Shown: positions 27,501 through 35,700 of the stretch, piece by piece
How positions within the stretch are numbered: position 1 is the first letter of the stretch
Layout of the letters: each line of letters begins with the position of its first letter
Source: Thiobacillus sp. UBA3361
GTDB lineage: Bacteria; Pseudomonadota; Gammaproteobacteria; Burkholderiales; Thiobacillaceae
Length of the DNA stretch: 64,000 nucleotides
Direction: 5' to 3'
Assembly: GCA_002360535.1 (NCBI GenBank)
Contig: DEQR01000027.1
Location: 99,418-163,417, forward strand
Notes under the pieces: generated by a model
Databases searched by the model: none
What the model saw: only the letters and a program-made list of their open reading frames with translations
Told to the model about the DNA's origin: nothing
Made by a program: the position numbers and the translations under genes

Positions 27501-27646
27501 ACGGCCGTGCCCATGACCACGATGAAGCCCAGCAGGACCAGGGTGAAGGTGAGGGTGGCGTAGGCGCCGGCGCCGGAGATGGCGGCCACGCCGTTGAAGA
27601 TGGCCTCCAGCTGCTCGGCGTTCCAATAGGCGTAGATCTCCCACAT
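24563..27646 (-). CDS. traG: Conjugative transfer protein TraG (mating-pair stabilisation / pilus assembly)
   Basis: A 1027-residue protein typical of F-type TraG. The N-terminal half has several membrane segments (AYATLTFTLVLLGFIVVMGT; VVQIIIIAIFPIVLILVLMA; SLLIPVMAYAILKGGEVAM), and the C-terminal half is a long polar Ser/Gly/Ala/Gln-rich periplasmic region with helices (LNREQAAEVLRQASRSISAQ). In F-type systems the N-terminal part helps pilus assembly and the C-terminal part stabilises mating pairs and is the target of entry exclusion. It is the last gene of the minus-strand transfer operon, starting ten bases after the traH stop. Confidence 0.92.
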   Translation of the reverse strand: MWEIYAYWNAEQLEAIFNGVAAISGAGAYATLTFTLVLLGFIVVMGTAVARLRAEEPMVWIFFLTFFYGVLFLPKDDVVIVDRTAVAGVPRVVANVPLGLAFFAHATSKVGDWLTRSFETVFALPQEVRFTGNGMLFGSRIIRGAMASHLLDVGFNNDLMEYVKTCVAPDLLTGYKSLEGLMKTEDIWGEMGDTNPARAVWIDGGTLTCPDGYTNLNTRLPAALQAAHLNMARLINPDAATTAAPAVLNGLLAAQIPAAADVLMRVATANSVDFVRQAIMVNFWRDAPGTLASAVENTSAAQLAIAQSQAQASANSAYLTMAAVAEGALPKIRNVVQIIIIAIFPIVLILVLMAGHKGGIVLKSYVMAMVWIELWPVLYAVTSYVAHLAAAPGVSSGLIGGLAGVPAGPGLSLLNSINIEDTLLRDEAVAGMFSLLIPVMAYAILKGGEVAMSGLASQLMAPATSAAQKAGGEAGLGNLAMGNVRYDTFSARTTTANSWSSRPSIDSGAAGGYRHTDPSLRESTKATGSVRQDADTLAAGMPVVQATPTSLGGVLSASAGTGSASTSRSEHGATAGQVYGSSVTKADASHYSESDSARFMRELTQAVNRDWQTRSGYGQTWGAGSQGQAGAEMRAEELTRQAERGQVTSRAGFDAQAGTVGSQSQTHNPNLVPKPGTILPAQGVPAGLQPEPVTSVGTRGAFGPRAGVGIEAAGVAELAYTAATGANNRFGLNREQAAEVLRQASRSISAQTGDRGVKAAAEDFTARLDRGFTVQEARSMEAGLRDAASESRERSLSTQDQSRHDLDTWVQAYAAGQGIGPAALADIRQTDPARFRALVNEAHAAWTASGEGSAHLTQDGTIGAPRAPDEVFGQGVGDRNRLLTEGWSELDTRHAAHEQYVRGRQPAPPGSAPELKPTIARVSADEQAAFRQYQASEAGQKYQAGVAILANQAVKDEHGPLAPLRTALGILAPKSPEEVMERIHHLSAADPTVRAQIEHLGATQQPSERQIKGVAEYIEARAAATER

Positions 27647-27656
27647 CCCCGGTGCC

Positions 27657-29108
27657 TCACTTCATCTTGCGCAGGGCATGGGCGAAGCGCAGATTGGCGG
27701 CCACGCGGTCGGAGAGATTGCCGAAGAGGGATTTCTCCAAGAACTGGATCTCCGCCATCAGGTTGTAGATACCGGCGGCCTTGGCCGTGAGCACCGCCTT
27801 CTCGCTGTAGATGTTGCGGCGCCAATCCCGGGCCTTGTCGATCAGCACCCGAAGTTCCTTCGCCTCGGCCTCGGTGGCCACCTTGGAGCGGGTTTCCAGG
27901 GCCTTCTCCACCTCGTCCAGGGCCTTGAGCATGAAGGTGGCGGCCAGCTCCGCGCCGATCACGTCGGCGTTCTTCACGATCTGCTCGTGAGCGACGGATT
28001 CCGTGGGCAGGGAGGCGGCGCTGGCCAGGATCTTGTATACCGGCACGCTGGTGGCGTTGATGAAATCGATCTCGCCGGCATTCAGGGCCGGGCCCCGGTC
28101 GCGGATCTTCTCGTAGATGGCGAGCATGTGGTCATAGGCCAGTTTGGAGAAAGGTTCGCTCTCGAAGGCTTCCGTGCCCAGCACCGTGCACTCGTCGGCG
28201 CCGGTGCCATCGTTGCAGGTAAAGATTTGTGGCTTGGTGTTGGCGTCGCTGCCGTCCACGTTGCCCAGCAGGCGCTTGAAGCTGATCACCGGCTCGTAGA
28301 AGCCTGGGTCCGGGGTGCCGTCGTCATGCTTCCGCACCACCACCGCCCCCAGGGCGGACATGACCATGCGCCGCTCCTTCTCGTTGAGGTAGCCGGGCAG
28401 GCTGCCCCGGCTGAGGGCCTTCCACACCAAGTTGCCCTCGATGTACTTCAGGGCCAGCTCCTGGTCGGTGGCCTTGAGGGCATCCGCTTTGGCGGCCACC
28501 TGGCCGCTGTCCCCGAACAGCTTGGTGCGCACCTGGGACCAGTCGTCGTAGAGACCGGCAGCGGCCGCGCCCAGGCCGGTGTTCACCTTGTTGGCCTCCA
28601 TCCACTTCTCCACGCCGCTGGCGGCCATCAGGCCCTTGGCCGCCTCGCAGGAGTTGATGCCCATGGCGTTGACGTCCTGGGCGATCTTGTTGAGGTACTT
28701 GATGGCCTCCATGATGTCCGGCGCCATGGATTGCAGCGCGGTCATGAAGAACAGTCCCAGGGCGTTCTGGCCGATGTTGCGCAGCATGGCCACGAACTGG
28801 TCCACGTTGATGAAGGAGAAGGCCCCGGCGAAGGCGTCGATGCCGCCGCAGCCGCCGCGTAGGCTGGGGGCTGCCGCCGAGAGCAGCTGGTAGTTGCGGC
28901 TGGGGGTGCGCAGGAACAGGCTGCCGCCGGTATAGAGGTTCATGGTCTGCCCCTCGTAGGCCGCCGGACCGGTGACGTTGTTGTACGCGGAGACCGAGTC
29001 GTAGAAGTCCTCCAGGCCGCCGCCCGTGGCGGCGGGGGCGGCCAGCCCGAAGGTCAGAAGGCAGACGACGGTGATCCGGTTCAGTCGCGGGATGGGAAGA
29101 CGGGTCAT
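27657..29108 (-). CDS. traH: Conjugative pilus assembly protein TraH
   Basis: A 483-residue exported protein with the TraH signature architecture: signal peptide (IPRLNRITVVCLLTFGLAAP), FYDSVSAYNNVTGP, then GGCGGIDAFAGAFSFINVDQ and a central cysteine-containing region (MGINSCEAAKG). The C-terminus has coiled-coil segments (MLKALDEVEKALETRSKVAT). F TraH is a periplasmic/outer-membrane factor needed for pilus extension, working with TraF, TraU, TraW and TrbC. It lies between traF and traG as in other F-type operons, with ten-base spacers on both sides. Confidence 0.93.
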   Translation of the reverse strand: MTRLPIPRLNRITVVCLLTFGLAAPAATGGGLEDFYDSVSAYNNVTGPAAYEGQTMNLYTGGSLFLRTPSRNYQLLSAAAPSLRGGCGGIDAFAGAFSFINVDQFVAMLRNIGQNALGLFFMTALQSMAPDIMEAIKYLNKIAQDVNAMGINSCEAAKGLMAASGVEKWMEANKVNTGLGAAAAGLYDDWSQVRTKLFGDSGQVAAKADALKATDQELALKYIEGNLVWKALSRGSLPGYLNEKERRMVMSALGAVVVRKHDDGTPDPGFYEPVISFKRLLGNVDGSDANTKPQIFTCNDGTGADECTVLGTEAFESEPFSKLAYDHMLAIYEKIRDRGPALNAGEIDFINATSVPVYKILASAASLPTESVAHEQIVKNADVIGAELAATFMLKALDEVEKALETRSKVATEAEAKELRVLIDKARDWRRNIYSEKAVLTAKAAGIYNLMAEIQFLEKSLFGNLSDRVAANLRFAHALRKMK

Positions 29109-29118
29109 GGCGTACTCC

Positions 29119-29937
29119 TCAAAAACTGTCCCCCGGCCGGGTGCGGGTCAGCACGTAAATGCGCTGGACGATCTCGTCGGCCGAGAGCATGCCCTGGCCC
29201 AGGGGGATGGGGACCTCTCCGCCTGCGGCGTCACGGGGCATCAGATACAGGGCGGGCACGGTGGAAACCCCCAGCAGCCGGGCAATGCCGTTGTCCGGCC
29301 GGGGCGTGGGATAGCCGGGCAGCATGCCCCCATCCAGGCTGATCGGGAAAACCTCCACCCCATAGGCCGATTCCAGGTACTTGAGCACCGGCGCCAGCTG
29401 GTGGCAGTAGGGACAGTCGCCGCGCAGGAAGAAATAGAGTCCATGGCTGCGCATGGCCTCAGCTACCGCCGTTCCCTCGTCGGATTGACGTTGAGCCTTC
29501 CAGGTCTGGATGGCGGCATTGTGGGTGGGCCGGCGTAGGCTGTAGTCCAGGTCGGGACTGGCCCAGACCACCCGCCGGGCCACGTCGGCGAACACGGCCC
29601 CCTTCTCCATGACGAACTGCTGGGCGTCAAGGAAACGGTGCACGTTCTCGGGCGTGGGGGTCATCACCGCCACGTCCTTGAGTCGGTCCAGTTCTTCACG
29701 GATCGCCCGGACGGTCTTCAGCGCCCGGATATCGCGCGGCTTCGGCTTGTCCGTTGACTGATAGCTCTCAGGCTTAGGGGGTGTATCCGGGGGATACCAT
29801 TGGTAGGTACGGTCAGGATCCCCCCAGATGGAGCGTTCCCACCAGTGGTCGGGGAGACCCCCTTCATCCGCCCGGGCAGCCATGGTCAACATCCCCAGCA
29901 GCGCCACGAGACCCCATCGAATCCCGGCAGCGGTCAT
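29119..29937 (-). CDS. traF: Conjugative transfer protein TraF (thioredoxin-fold pilus assembly factor)
   Basis: A 272-residue periplasmic protein: signal peptide (GIRWGLVALLGMLTMAARA), then a tryptophan-rich GGLPDHWWERSIWGDP segment and a thioredoxin-like domain with a CPYC motif (FFLRGDCPYCHQLAP) and cis-proline region VSTVPALYLM. The CPYC suggests active disulfide chemistry. The start at 29937 has GGAGGG six bases upstream, and the frame extended upstream lacks signal-peptide character. The start overlaps the stop of the upstream small gene by ATGA-type coupling. It should act on cysteine-rich TraU, TraN and TraH. Confidence 0.9.
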   Translation of the reverse strand: MTAAGIRWGLVALLGMLTMAARADEGGLPDHWWERSIWGDPDRTYQWYPPDTPPKPESYQSTDKPKPRDIRALKTVRAIREELDRLKDVAVMTPTPENVHRFLDAQQFVMEKGAVFADVARRVVWASPDLDYSLRRPTHNAAIQTWKAQRQSDEGTAVAEAMRSHGLYFFLRGDCPYCHQLAPVLKYLESAYGVEVFPISLDGGMLPGYPTPRPDNGIARLLGVSTVPALYLMPRDAAGGEVPIPLGQGMLSADEIVQRIYVLTRTRPGDSF

Positions 29938-30323
29938 GGCCGTCCCTCCGGCTGAGCCGGTCGGGCGCCCTCGCTGGAAGCGGGCGGCCGTCCCCCCTCG
30001 CACCAGTTGAGGGTGAACTCCGCATGCCGGTCCCTGGGGATGGTTTCATGGGGTGGAATCACCTGGTGCTGGTCGAAGCTCACCTTCAGCCGGGCGCAAC
30101 CCGGGTCCTTCAGCCAATGGAGCCGTTGCACCGACACCCGCACCGGCTGCTCGATCCCCTGCTCCCGCATTCGCGCGGCTACCTCGCCTACCAGGACCGT
30201 CGAGGCCGTGCCCTCGATTCGCGCCCGCTCCATGAGTGGGGCCAGCTCGCCCGACAGCTTCATGTCCTGGGAGGCCGCCCATGCCGGCCCGAACAGGAAC
30301 AGGATGAAGACGGCCCGCTTCAT
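29934..30323 (-). CDS. Small exported protein within the transfer operon
   Basis: About 129 residues, starting MKRAVFILFLFGPAWAASQD, a convincing signal peptide. The mature part contains VLVGEVAARMREQG, a DPGCARLKVSF segment and ends in a Glu/Pro-rich tail (PPASSEGARPAQPEGRP). I do not recognise a family. The start overlaps the stop of the upstream traN C-terminal ORF and its stop overlaps the traF start, so it is translated as part of the operon. Its position between traN and traF is where F-like operons often carry small non-conserved trb genes. Confidence 0.75.
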   Translation of the reverse strand: MKRAVFILFLFGPAWAASQDMKLSGELAPLMERARIEGTASTVLVGEVAARMREQGIEQPVRVSVQRLHWLKDPGCARLKVSFDQHQVIPPHETIPRDRHAEFTLNWCEGGRPPASSEGARPAQPEGRP

Positions 30324-31591
30324 GGCTTGGCCGGGTAGTAGCCCCGGGTGGGATCGCTGACGATCCGGTTCTGGATCGCGGTACTGATGGCCGAGGTGTC
30401 CAGGGACGTGGCCTGGATCTCGGCATAGAACTCGGTCAGGTCCATCTGGCCGAAATCCAGCGACTGCAACTGCTCCGGGGTGAAGCCCGAGCAATCGGGC
30501 GACTTGGCGCTGCCCCAGCTCTTGCCGATCTGGCCGCGGCCCTGTTCATTGATGATCTTGGCCAGCCGGGAATTGAAACAGCAGTAGCTTTCCTTCTTGG
30601 TCACACAAGCCCCCAGGAATTTGCTGGAGCAATAACTGCCCAGGTAGTGGCACAGCCGGTTGCTCTTGCGCATGGCCACCATCTGGTCGGACTCGTCACA
30701 TGAGAGCAGAGCATCCAGGACGAACTGGATGGCGATGCCCACGGCGAAACTCACCGGGTCGAAGGCCACCACGAAGTCGCCGGTATCGAGCAGGGTGATT
30801 GCCGAGGAGGACAGGGAGGCGGCATTGAAGGTGCTGGTGAAGCCGTAGTAACTGAAACTGGGATTGGTCGACAGGCCCGCGTCGGCGCCATAGAGCCCCT
30901 TCATCACCCAGTCCGCCGCGTCGCTGTTGAACAGGGCGTCATACATGTAAGTGGAACGGGCGTAGTCATAGCCCATGCCGGCTGCCTCGGTAACCGCCTT
31001 GAAAGCCTGGGCGTTCGTCGGGGCGCCGCCGGATTTGGCCTTGCAGCAGTTCACCAGGCCGAACAGCTTGTGGGAACACTTCCCGGCGCGGCCGTTGAAC
31101 AGGGTGAGGGCGTCCTCGTCGAGATACATCCCGGCTTCGCGCAGGGCCTCCATGGCGGTCACCACCCGGGCGAAGTCGGCATCGTTGGCATGGCCAGCTT
31201 CGAAACAGTTGCCGTCCAGGCAGAAAGTCTGGGTGCCGCAATCGGCCACGGTCGAGGTCTCGGCCGGGGTCACCACGCACTGGAAGCGGTTCTCGTAGTA
31301 GGAGCAGCCGGTGTCCGAATTCGTGACACACGTCGAGGAAATCTGCCCGCAGCCCCGGTCGCGCAGTTCATCGCATTCGCTGGTATCCAGGGCGCCGGAC
31401 AGGCAGGTGTAACGGGCCTCGTATTTCCAGCAGTCCCGATGGACCGGATAGCCTGAGATGGTCTTGGTGGATGGCCCATCCAGACAAACTTCGGAGAGCC
31501 GTTCACACTCGCTGGCCTGAGCCGTGACGGTAAGGCAAACCGGCAGCAAGAACATCAGCACGAACCTGAGCATGACCCCGATCCGGCTCAT
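30320..31591 (-). CDS. traN: TraN-like mating-pair protein, C-terminal half as a separate ORF
   Basis: A 423-residue exported cysteine-rich protein with its own signal peptide (LRFVLMFLLPVCLTVTAQA). It carries repeated cysteine pairs (CERLSEVCLDG, CDELRDRGCGQ, CVTNSDTGCSYYENRFQC) and the conserved TraN C-terminal region (KLFGLVNCCKAKSGG, CHYLGSYCSSKFLGACVTKK, ESYCCFNSRLAKIINEQGR). TraN is an outer-membrane adhesin that recognises the recipient surface. In most F-type elements TraN is one protein of 600-1000 residues; here the expected N-terminal half is the preceding gene, overlapping by four bases (ATGA at 31588). The own signal peptide argues for a genuine two-protein arrangement over a frameshift. 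Confidence 0.85.
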   Translation of the reverse strand: MSRIGVMLRFVLMFLLPVCLTVTAQASECERLSEVCLDGPSTKTISGYPVHRDCWKYEARYTCLSGALDTSECDELRDRGCGQISSTCVTNSDTGCSYYENRFQCVVTPAETSTVADCGTQTFCLDGNCFEAGHANDADFARVVTAMEALREAGMYLDEDALTLFNGRAGKCSHKLFGLVNCCKAKSGGAPTNAQAFKAVTEAAGMGYDYARSTYMYDALFNSDAADWVMKGLYGADAGLSTNPSFSYYGFTSTFNAASLSSSAITLLDTGDFVVAFDPVSFAVGIAIQFVLDALLSCDESDQMVAMRKSNRLCHYLGSYCSSKFLGACVTKKESYCCFNSRLAKIINEQGRGQIGKSWGSAKSPDCSGFTPEQLQSLDFGQMDLTEFYAEIQATSLDTSAISTAIQNRIVSDPTRGYYPAKP

Positions 31592-32841
31592 TTCGTCCTT
31601 GCCTCCAGCGTGACACAGCCATCGGACCAGGCATCGGTCGTGGCATAGGTGGTGTGCTGCCGTTGGAATTTCAGCGTGGCGCTGGGGACGATGGCCTCAC
31701 AGTTCAGCCAGCCCACGGGGCCGTTGTCCGACCAACCTCCATCGTCGCAAAGCATCTGGGTGGTGGTGGCAGGTCCGACATATGTGGGACAGGACCACCA
31801 ATAGGGAATCGTGTAGCAACCATCCTGGAAAAGCGTACAGCCATAAGCCTCGGCATCCCGGCGGGTGATCTGGCCAGACGGACAGGTCGAGATGGTGGCC
31901 AATTTCTTGGTGGAGGCCACGACTTCCAGGGTGCAGTTGATTTGGCCGGACTGGCAGCCTCCCCGGATATAGAGATGGTTCCAGACACCGGCGCCGTAGT
32001 CGCCGTAGATCTCCTCCCAATTGGCGCGATAGGCGCTGACGGCTCGGTAGGGCAGCAAATTGAGCTTGGGTCTGATCCCGGGTCCACAACCCGAGGCTCC
32101 ATACGAGCCCTCTCTGACCAGAGTCTCCGCTGCGATATAGAGCTTTGACTGGTCGAATGAGTCACACCTGATCTTCAAAGCCCCCGGCCCATACCACCAG
32201 TCCGGGCCGCTTGCTTTTGAGCAATATCCGATCCCTGGCATATAGGTCGCCACGTCAGTACCGGTTACGCAACTGGATGACTCGGTCACCGAAACCGTGA
32301 GCACTTTCTGGCAGACTTCCTCACCCAGGGTCTTGAACTCATTGCATATCTCCTCCTCGTAGGTGGCGGGTCGGGTGATGGTGGTGGTTTTGCATGCCCC
32401 GTAGGCGCCGCCGAAGGCCCCAGCCACACTGGTGGGGTCCGCTTTCACCGCCGCGCCCTGTACCAGGATGGGATCGGCGGGAACGATGGCCAGGGGTGGA
32501 CGGGCCGCCCGGTTGTTGGCCAGGTCGTTGATGGCATCGCACTCCGCCTGCTGTTTCGGATCGGCGTAGATGGCGGTCGCGCATTCCGTGACCCGGTTAC
32601 CGCCGGGCGTGCGGGGATCGCCGTCGCCACCGCTGTAATAGGTGGAATTGGCGTTGACGGTGTCGTGATGGGGAACATCGGCCGCCGCATTGGCGCCGCT
32701 GATGGCCCCCTTTACCGCAGCGGCACCCTGGGGCGACTGGCCGAAGGCCTTGCCCGCGTCGAAGGCCTGGGCGGGGGTCATGTCCGCCCAGGCGTGAGGG
32801 ACGGTGAGCAGCAGGGCCCAGAGAAGAAATCCTGCCCTCAT
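31588..32841 (-). CDS. TraN-like mating-pair protein, N-terminal half as a separate ORF
   Basis: A 417-residue exported protein (signal peptide FLLWALLLTVPHAWA). Its beginning (MTPAQAFDAGKAFGQSPQGA) is typical of the N-terminus of TraN proteins of the larger type. The rest is rich in Cys and Tyr/Trp (YGACKTTTITRPATYEEEIC; GCTLFQDGCYTIPYWWSC) and probably forms the variable receptor-binding part. It overlaps trbC upstream and the second TraN ORF downstream by four bases each. Separate secretion of this half would require it to assemble with the C-terminal half in the periplasm or outer membrane. Confidence 0.75.
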   Translation of the reverse strand: MRAGFLLWALLLTVPHAWADMTPAQAFDAGKAFGQSPQGAAAVKGAISGANAAADVPHHDTVNANSTYYSGGDGDPRTPGGNRVTECATAIYADPKQQAECDAINDLANNRAARPPLAIVPADPILVQGAAVKADPTSVAGAFGGAYGACKTTTITRPATYEEEICNEFKTLGEEVCQKVLTVSVTESSSCVTGTDVATYMPGIGYCSKASGPDWWYGPGALKIRCDSFDQSKLYIAAETLVREGSYGASGCGPGIRPKLNLLPYRAVSAYRANWEEIYGDYGAGVWNHLYIRGGCQSGQINCTLEVVASTKKLATISTCPSGQITRRDAEAYGCTLFQDGCYTIPYWWSCPTYVGPATTTQMLCDDGGWSDNGPVGWLNCEAIVPSATLKFQRQHTTYATTDAWSDGCVTLEARTK

Positions 32842-33512
32842 GGCTTCCTCCTCAACCGAGCCAGGCGTGCCTCCGCCGCTCCCGCCAGGGGATGGTCCGT
32901 CCTGGCCATGCGTTCCAGGACGAAATCCAGCCCCGCGTCGCCGGTGACGCGCAGGCCGTCCGTGCAGGATGTGGCGTCATCGCAGCCGCCGGCCTGGCCC
33001 AGCAGGTACACCGGCACCGCCTCCACCCGGTGGCGGCTGAAGGCCTCGGGGTGGAGGATGGCCTTGGCGCCCCGCCGGGCCAGGGGTTCGAAGGCCTGCA
33101 GGGTCTTCCTGAGCGAGCCGTCCTTCGGTCCGCGGAAGACCAGCACCGCATCCGCCCTGGCCGCGTCCGCTGCCAGGCGTTCCAGGCTGGCCCGAGGCAT
33201 GGCGAAGGAGACGAAGACCAGCAGGTCCGGCCCCGTCTCCGCCTTGCCCCTTGTGCCTTGCGCCTGCCGGTAGCGCTCCGCCACCGCCAGGGGATCGGCC
33301 CCCGCGGTGGGCATCACCACCTGCGGTGCGGACTGCACCGGCCGACCCGGGTCGGCTTGGAAGCTCTCCTCGGCCCGGCGCATGAGCAGCTCGCCGCGCG
33401 CCTTCTGACGGGCCATCTCGGCCCGGAGCGCCGCCTCGTCCGGCAAGACTGGGGGCGCCCCCCAGGCGGCCAGGCTAAGGAGCCAGGCTGGCAGGAGAGA
33501 ACACCGACGCAC
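32838..33512 (-). CDS. trbC: F-type conjugative pilus assembly protein TrbC
   Basis: A 224-residue periplasmic protein: signal peptide (LLPAWLLSLAAWG), an N-terminal helical part (EAALRAEMARQKARGELLMR) and a thioredoxin-like C-terminal domain with LLVFVSFAMPRASLERL, which is the hallmark of F-type TrbC. It contains CDDATSC near the C-terminus. TrbC works with TraW in pilus assembly, and here sits next to traU and traW. Its start lies inside the end of traU (38-base overlap) and its stop overlaps the next gene start. Confidence 0.9.
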   Translation of the reverse strand: MRRCSLLPAWLLSLAAWGAPPVLPDEAALRAEMARQKARGELLMRRAEESFQADPGRPVQSAPQVVMPTAGADPLAVAERYRQAQGTRGKAETGPDLLVFVSFAMPRASLERLAADAARADAVLVFRGPKDGSLRKTLQAFEPLARRGAKAILHPEAFSRHRVEAVPVYLLGQAGGCDDATSCTDGLRVTGDAGLDFVLERMARTDHPLAGAAEARLARLRRKP

Positions 33513-34515
33513 AGCAGTTCCTCTTTCGGTAAATCAGATAGGCGAAGTCCTCGCCCCGGTAGGGAAACTCCTTCCCCGCCCCCCAGATCGCCGTGGTCCG
33601 CCCGTAGGGCTGGCAGCACCTGCCGTCTATCTTCCCGGTCTGGGGCACGGGATGGAGCATGGCCATCTTGTAGTTGCGCTTGTCCATGAGCGGCTGGGGG
33701 TAGTAGCCGCACTGGCCCCGGTTGCCCGAAGCGCCCCAAACCAGCAACTCCCGGTGCATCTTGGCGGTCATGCGCTGGGCGATGAGGGTAGAGGCCTGCA
33801 CGCCGCCGATGTGGGCCGCTACGTTGCCGTTGAGGGGGTACATGGAGCCCTGGCAGCCCGCGCACCAGTAGAGCTCCGACAGGGGAAAGCCCGCCGTGGC
33901 CGCCACGCAGTCAGCGGCACACACCGCCTGGGCGGCGGGATTGGCGAACAGGGCCACGTCCGGGTTGAGGATGAAGGTGAGTTCCGACTCGTTCCAGAGC
34001 GGATCCACCTCGGTGATGTAGGCGATGTCGAAGCCGCCCGGCTCCAGGCAGTCGGATTCCAGCAGCACCTCCAGCAGGTAGAGCACCGGGAAGGTGTACC
34101 AATGGGCCTGGTAGAAGCTGGAGCCGTGCGAGTCGTGGGTGCCCTTGCCCCGCCCATGGGCGGGGGCGTGGATGCCCAGGTCCAGGGACAGGCCGCCCAG
34201 GGTGGGGAAGCAGTAGGGATGGCGCACCACCTCGGCGATGCGCACCGGCTCCCAGAAACCGATGGAGATGCCGATGCGGGGCGGGTTGGCGCAGCCGCAG
34301 ATGGCGTCCCCCGGGTTGCCGCCATTGTCTTCCTGGTCCATGGAGAACAGCGTGGCGCCACCCAGGGTCAGGGGCAGCATGCAGGACCAGCAGATGTCCG
34401 TGATGGGGTTGGGAAACTTGCCCGGACAGGTGGGGCCGGCCGAGGCGGGCAGGACCAGCATGCAGGCCGCCAACAGACCGGTCATCGGGCGAAGCCACCC
34501 AAGCCTGGCCATCAC
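33475..34515 (-). CDS. traU: Conjugative DNA transfer / pilus assembly protein TraU
   Basis: A 346-residue exported cysteine-rich protein. After the signal peptide (MTGLLAACMLVLPASA) come the TraU landmarks CPGKFPNPITDICWSCMLPL, GDAICGCANPPRIGISIGFW, EPVRIAEVVRHPYC and the C-terminal GQCGYYPQPLMDKRNYKMAM and DGRCCQPYGRTT. TraU is a periplasmic protein needed for DNA transfer. The many cysteines explain the DsbC and CPYC-type TraF proteins encoded in the same operon. The stop lies within trbC, and the start overlaps the traW stop by four bases. Confidence 0.95.
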   Translation of the reverse strand: MMARLGWLRPMTGLLAACMLVLPASAGPTCPGKFPNPITDICWSCMLPLTLGGATLFSMDQEDNGGNPGDAICGCANPPRIGISIGFWEPVRIAEVVRHPYCFPTLGGLSLDLGIHAPAHGRGKGTHDSHGSSFYQAHWYTFPVLYLLEVLLESDCLEPGGFDIAYITEVDPLWNESELTFILNPDVALFANPAAQAVCAADCVAATAGFPLSELYWCAGCQGSMYPLNGNVAAHIGGVQASTLIAQRMTAKMHRELLVWGASGNRGQCGYYPQPLMDKRNYKMAMLHPVPQTGKIDGRCCQPYGRTTAIWGAGKEFPYRGEDFAYLIYRKRNCCASVFSPASLAP

Positions 34516-35153
34516 GAGCCCACCTTCAGCTCGTCGATGCGCAACATCCGGCCCTCCTGGGTGACCAGGGCCGGTACCTGGCGGATGCCCAGACGGCGCA
34601 CCAGCAGGCCCTGCTGGTCGTAATACACGCGCAGGTCGTGGCGCCGCATGAAGTCGATGAAGCTGCCGCCGGTGAGGATCAGGTGCGCCCGGCCCCGGTG
34701 GCGCTGGCGCAGGGCCAGGGCGGTCTTGACCTGGTCCCGGTCGCGCGCGTCGAAGAAGATGAGGGGCTGGGACAGCCCAACGTAGTCCAGGGGATTGACC
34801 CGGGTGCCGGCCGCCACCAGGACCTTGCCCTCCGGATCCCGAACCGTATCCGGCGCGCTGACCGTGGGGTCGAACAGGAAACTGCGCGGCGTTTGGGTGC
34901 GGGCAAGTCCCGCCACCGGTGCCGGCGATTCCAGGGTCCGGCGTGAACGGGCTTCGAATTCGGCCTGGATGCGGGCCAGTTCGCCGCTTCTCTGCTTCTC
35001 CTCCAGCCGGGACTGGATCAGGGCCAACAGGTCCGGCTCGGCCACCGGCCAGACCGGCCCCACCCGGCCCAGGTCCAGGGCGTGAGCTGGCGCGGTGAGC
35101 AGCAGGCTCAATGCCACTGTCCGGATCGGAAACCGTTGCTCAGAAGAGGCCAT
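34512..35153 (-). CDS. traW: Conjugative pilus assembly protein TraW
   Basis: About 213 residues. Start at 35153 gives a signal peptide (FPIRTVALSLLLTAPAHA) followed by LDLGRVGPVWPVAEPDLLAL, the typical mature N-terminus of TraW. The conserved C-terminal part includes VNPLDYVGLSQPLIFFDARD and VRRLGIRQVPALVTQEG. TraW is a periplasmic partner of TrbC. The start lies 14 bases inside the end of the S26 peptidase gene. Confidence 0.92.
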   Translation of the reverse strand: MASSEQRFPIRTVALSLLLTAPAHALDLGRVGPVWPVAEPDLLALIQSRLEEKQRSGELARIQAEFEARSRRTLESPAPVAGLARTQTPRSFLFDPTVSAPDTVRDPEGKVLVAAGTRVNPLDYVGLSQPLIFFDARDRDQVKTALALRQRHRGRAHLILTGGSFIDFMRRHDLRVYYDQQGLLVRRLGIRQVPALVTQEGRMLRIDELKVGS

Positions 35154-35700
35154 AGGCCCTGCCCAGGATGCGTTCATGGGCCACGTAGCCCGTGGCCGCG
35201 TAACGGGAGTCCAGGGAGTCCCGATGGGGGGCGTACAGGTAGTAGTGTCCCGCCGGCACCACGCCGGGCTGGTTGGCCACCAGCACCTGCCCCAGCCGGG
35301 ACACGGGCTTGGCCCGGCCCACATACTCGCCATGGACGAAGAAGTCCCGGCCAACGACGCTCACCCGGTCCCCCGGCAGGCCCTTCACCACCTTCAGGAA
35401 CACCGCCCCCTCAGGGTAGATGAGCCCACCCTGCCAACGCCAGGCCACCAGATCACCCCGTTTCAGGCTGCCCGGTGCGGGCGGGGCCTTCTCCACCAGT
35501 ACCAGATGCCAGGGCATGCTCTCGGTGAGGGTGAAGCGCAGCCAGTAGTAGTGACTGAAGACGAAGCCGGCGCAGGCGACGAGGACGAAGGTGGCCCAGG
35601 CCAGGGGATGGCGCCGGATCGCGGTCCAGACCAGGCCGGCATACGCCTTCAGGCCCACCCTGGGCCGCAGAGCGAGGATCAGGCGTTCAATCCGTGGCAT
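35140..35700 (-). CDS. S26-family signal peptidase of the transfer system (TraF/TrhF-type)
   Basis: A 186-residue inner-membrane peptidase. One membrane segment (LAWATFVLVACAGFVFSHYY) is followed by the catalytic serine in LTESMPWHL (S61) and the lysine region FLKVVKGLPGD (K103), then the C-terminal box DSLDSRYAATGYV. This is the Ser/Lys dyad of signal peptidase I, in the form carried by conjugative systems (RP4 TraF, TrhF), where it processes or cyclises pilin. It overlaps traW and trbI, placing it in the assembly operon. Confidence 0.9.
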   Translation of the reverse strand: MPRIERLILALRPRVGLKAYAGLVWTAIRRHPLAWATFVLVACAGFVFSHYYWLRFTLTESMPWHLVLVEKAPPAPGSLKRGDLVAWRWQGGLIYPEGAVFLKVVKGLPGDRVSVVGRDFFVHGEYVGRAKPVSRLGQVLVANQPGVVPAGHYYLYAPHRDSLDSRYAATGYVAHERILGRAYGLF

